From NCBI GenBank assembly GCA_903871865.1, contig CAIQIL010000119.1:1-17875 (forward strand): a DNA stretch of 17,875 bases, read 5' to 3'. Every line of letters begins with the position of its first letter. Within the stretch, counting starts at the first letter, position 1. The position numbers and the translations under genes are program-made. Positions 16,247 through 17,875 of this stretch are shown piece after piece. The notes below the pieces were generated by a model that saw only the letters and a list, made by a program, of their open reading frames with translations, searched no databases and was not told the DNA's origin. Origin of the DNA: an uncultured Burkholderiales bacterium. GTDB lineage: Bacteria > Pseudomonadota > Gammaproteobacteria > Burkholderiales > Burkholderiaceae_C.

Positions 16247-17274
16247 GAACGCGCTCCTTCAGACTTCTTCAGACGGGCCAGCAACACCTTGGAGAAGGCC
16301 AGCACCACGAAGGTGATGAAAAACAGGATCAGACCCAGGTAAATCAGCGAGGCTTGGTGCAGGCCTTCGCCGGCTTCAGCGAATTCGTTGGCCAGCGCCG
16401 AGGTGATGCTGTTGGCCGCCTCGAACACCGACAGCGAATTCAGCTGGTTCATGTTGCCAATGACGAAGGTCACGGCCATGGTTTCACCGAGCGCACGGCC
16501 CAGACCCAGCATGACGCCACCGACCACACCGGTCTTGGTGTAAGGCAACACCACCTTGGAGACGACCTCCCAGGTGGTCGAACCCAGGCCATAAGCCGAT
16601 TCCTTCAGCATGGGCGGCGTGACCTCGAAGACGTCACGCATCACCGAAGCGATGAAGGGGATGATCATGATGGCCAGGATGATGCCGGCCGACAGGATGC
16701 CGATGCCCACCGGGGGGCCCGAGAAAAAGGCGCCCACGTAAGGGATGCCTTGCGTGAGGGATTGCAGCGGCTGTTGCACGTACTCGGCCAGGATCGGCCC
16801 GAACACCAGCAGGCCCCACATGCCGTACACGATCGACGGCACCGCGGCCAGCAGCTCAATCGCGATGCCCAGCGGACGCTTCAACCAGGAAGGCGAGAGC
16901 TCGGTCAGGAACACGGCGATGCCGAAGCTCACGGGCACGGCGATCAACAGCGCGATGAACGAGGTCATCAGCGTGCCGTAGATCATCACCAGGCCACCGT
17001 ACTTGTTCTGCACTGGGTCCCAGTCCGTGCTGACCAGGAAGCCCAGACCGTACTCCTGGATGGCAGGCCATGCGCCCACGAGCAGCGAGCCGATGATGCC
17101 CAGCAGCAGGCTCAGGGTCAGAACGGCGGCGCCACGCGCTGCCCATTCGAAAACGGCATCTGCCCACGGGGCATTGACGCGCCGGGGAGGCGGATTGGTC
17201 ATGGGTTGGCGCTTTTCTTGACTGGACGGCTGTGCACCAGCGTCATCCATGTCAGTGGGCAAAATGGCGGTCAT
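16243..17274 (-). CDS. pstC: Phosphate ABC transporter permease PstC
   Basis: 343 residues from the ATG at 17274, chosen because GGAG sits five bases upstream; the frame continues to 17316 without a ribosome binding site. It is the second membrane subunit of the PstSCAB phosphate importer. A polar N-terminal tail of about 45 residues rich in Pro, Gln and Asp precedes the first membrane segment ([20 protein letters not shown]). The PstC-typical [39 protein letters not shown] and [14 protein letters not shown] follow, with coupling-loop sequence [20 protein letters not shown]. The longer tail may reflect a downstream true start: an internal ATG (MTNPPPRR) at 17202 is possible. It is separated from pstS by a hairpin-containing gap and overlaps pstA by 4 bp. 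Confidence 0.95.
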   Translation of the reverse strand: MTAILPTDMDDAGAQPSSQEKRQPMTNPPPRRVNAPWADAVFEWAARGAAVLTLSLLLGIIGSLLVGAWPAIQEYGLGFLVSTDWDPVQNKYGGLVMIYGTLMTSFIALLIAVPVSFGIAVFLTELSPSWLKRPLGIAIELLAAVPSIVYGMWGLLVFGPILAEYVQQPLQSLTQGIPYVGAFFSGPPVGIGILSAGIILAIMIIPFIASVMRDVFEVTPPMLKESAYGLGSTTWEVVSKVVLPYTKTGVVGGVMLGLGRALGETMAVTFVIGNMNQLNSLSVFEAANSITSALANEFAEAGEGLHQASLIYLGLILFFITFVVLAFSKVLLARLKKSEGARS

Positions 17275-17323
17275 GCGAACTCCATCGCAGAGACAGCTGA
17301 AGCGAAGTCTCTTCAATCACAAA

Positions 17324-17352
17324 CCGGGCGCTTGCTCTGCGCAGACGCCCGG
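17324..17352 (-). terminator. Hairpin between pstS and pstC, candidate attenuator
   Basis: Perfect 7-bp arms CCGGGCG (17324-17330) and CGCCCGG (17346-17352) enclose an inner palindrome TCTGCGCAGA. On the minus strand it is followed by GGTTTGTGATTG, a short T-containing tail. It lies within the roughly 100-bp gap after pstS. Such a partial terminator would keep the binding protein in excess over PstCAB. Confidence 0.6.
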
Positions 17353-17376
17353 CCTTTTCAAGCAAGGATCAAACGA

Positions 17377-17875
17377 TCACTTGTACGACACGGCCTTGCC
17401 AGCGGTGTCCACCACGGAACCCCACTGCTTGCGGACCAGATCCTTGACGCTGGCGGGCAGCGGCACGTATTCCAGTTCGGTGGCGGCCTTGTCACCACCG
17501 GAGTAGGCCCAATCGAAGAACTTCAGGGCAGCAGCGCCTTGAGCAGGCTTGTCTTGCGACTTGTGCATCAAGATGAAGGTCGCGCCCGTCAGAGGCCAGG
17601 CTTCCTTGCCAGCCTGGTTAGTCAGCACCTGGTAGAACGACTTGTTCCACTCGGCAGCAGCGGCGGCGGCCTTGAAGGTCAGGTCGTCAGGCTCGACGAA
17701 GTTGCCAGCGGCGTTCTTCAGGGCAACGTGCGACATCTTGTTCTGCTTGGCGTAGGCGTACTCGACGTAACCGATCGAGTTAGGCAGGCGCTGCACGAAA
17801 GACGACACGCCCTCGTTGCCCTTGCCGCCGGCACCGGTGGGCCAGTTCACGGCGGTGCCTTCACCGACCTTGGAC
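17377..17875 (-). CDS. pstS: Phosphate ABC transporter substrate-binding protein PstS, C-terminal part (cut by window edge)
   Basis: The gene enters from the right edge in frame; 165 C-terminal residues are visible (start outside). It is the periplasmic phosphate-binding protein of PstSCAB. PstS-specific text includes VGEGTAVNWPTGAGGKGNEG, where the glycine-rich turn contributes to the phosphate site, then SFVQRLPNSIGYVEYAYA, PLTGATFILMHKSQ and the C-terminal LEYVPLPASVKDLVRKQW. It is followed on the same strand by a hairpin and then pstC, fitting a pstS-first operon. The main promoter and any Pho box would lie beyond the window. Confidence 0.96.
   Translation of the reverse strand, partial: SKVGEGTAVNWPTGAGGKGNEGVSSFVQRLPNSIGYVEYAYAKQNKMSHVALKNAAGNFVEPDDLTFKAAAAAAEWNKSFYQVLTNQAGKEAWPLTGATFILMHKSQDKPAQGAAALKFFDWAYSGGDKAATELEYVPLPASVKDLVRKQWGSVVDTAGKAVSYK

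Overview
The window is a high-GC chromosomal segment with Burkholderiales gene order and protein types (Comamonadaceae or the Leptothrix/Rubrivivax/Aquabacterium side of the order). This rests on an AddAB-type rather than RecBCD-type recombination nuclease beside trxA-rho, a zinc-free (type B) L31 directly after rho, and a pstSCAB-phoU-phoB-phoR cluster in the betaproteobacterial order. The exact genus cannot be read from the sequence. No mobile elements, tRNA or rRNA genes, CRISPR arrays or prophage signs were seen. It is mostly a core-genome region.

Layout. (1) 1-508, minus: the N-terminal part of a kinase-fold protein cut by the window edge. Nearly every catalytic signature in it is degenerate, so it looks like a pseudokinase. 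(2) 692-7367, minus: a two-gene operon, addB-like then addA-like (11-bp overlap), encoding a two-nuclease, one-helicase double-strand-break resection machine. (3) 7489-9845, plus, divergent from addBA: trxA (thioredoxin), rho (transcription terminator) and rpmE2 (ribosomal protein L31 type B). Hairpin terminators or candidate terminators follow each one. The 318-bp trxA-rho gap holds a clean -10 box and a long leader with a small polyproline ORF, a hairpin and a C-rich tract. (4) 10020-11714, plus: a polytopic ArnT/PMT-like glycosyltransferase standing alone. (5) 11754-17875, minus: the phosphate module, transcribed pstS (partial), pstC, pstA, pstB, phoU, phoB, phoR.

The phosphate genes work as one system. 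PstS binds phosphate in the periplasm, PstCA form the membrane channel and PstB powers it. PhoU couples transporter state to the sensor kinase PhoR, which phosphorylates PhoB. In this window phoR is broken as written: two single-base losses 38 bp apart, each in a GGG/CCC run, split it over three frames. Either the strain has lost PhoR signalling or the assembly carries two homopolymer errors. Restoring both bases gives an intact protein of about 443 residues.

The observations most worth a second look are the phoR double frameshift, the degenerate kinase, and the rho leader (candidate autoregulatory element with a PPPPLP mini-ORF). No convincing new multi-gene system was found.
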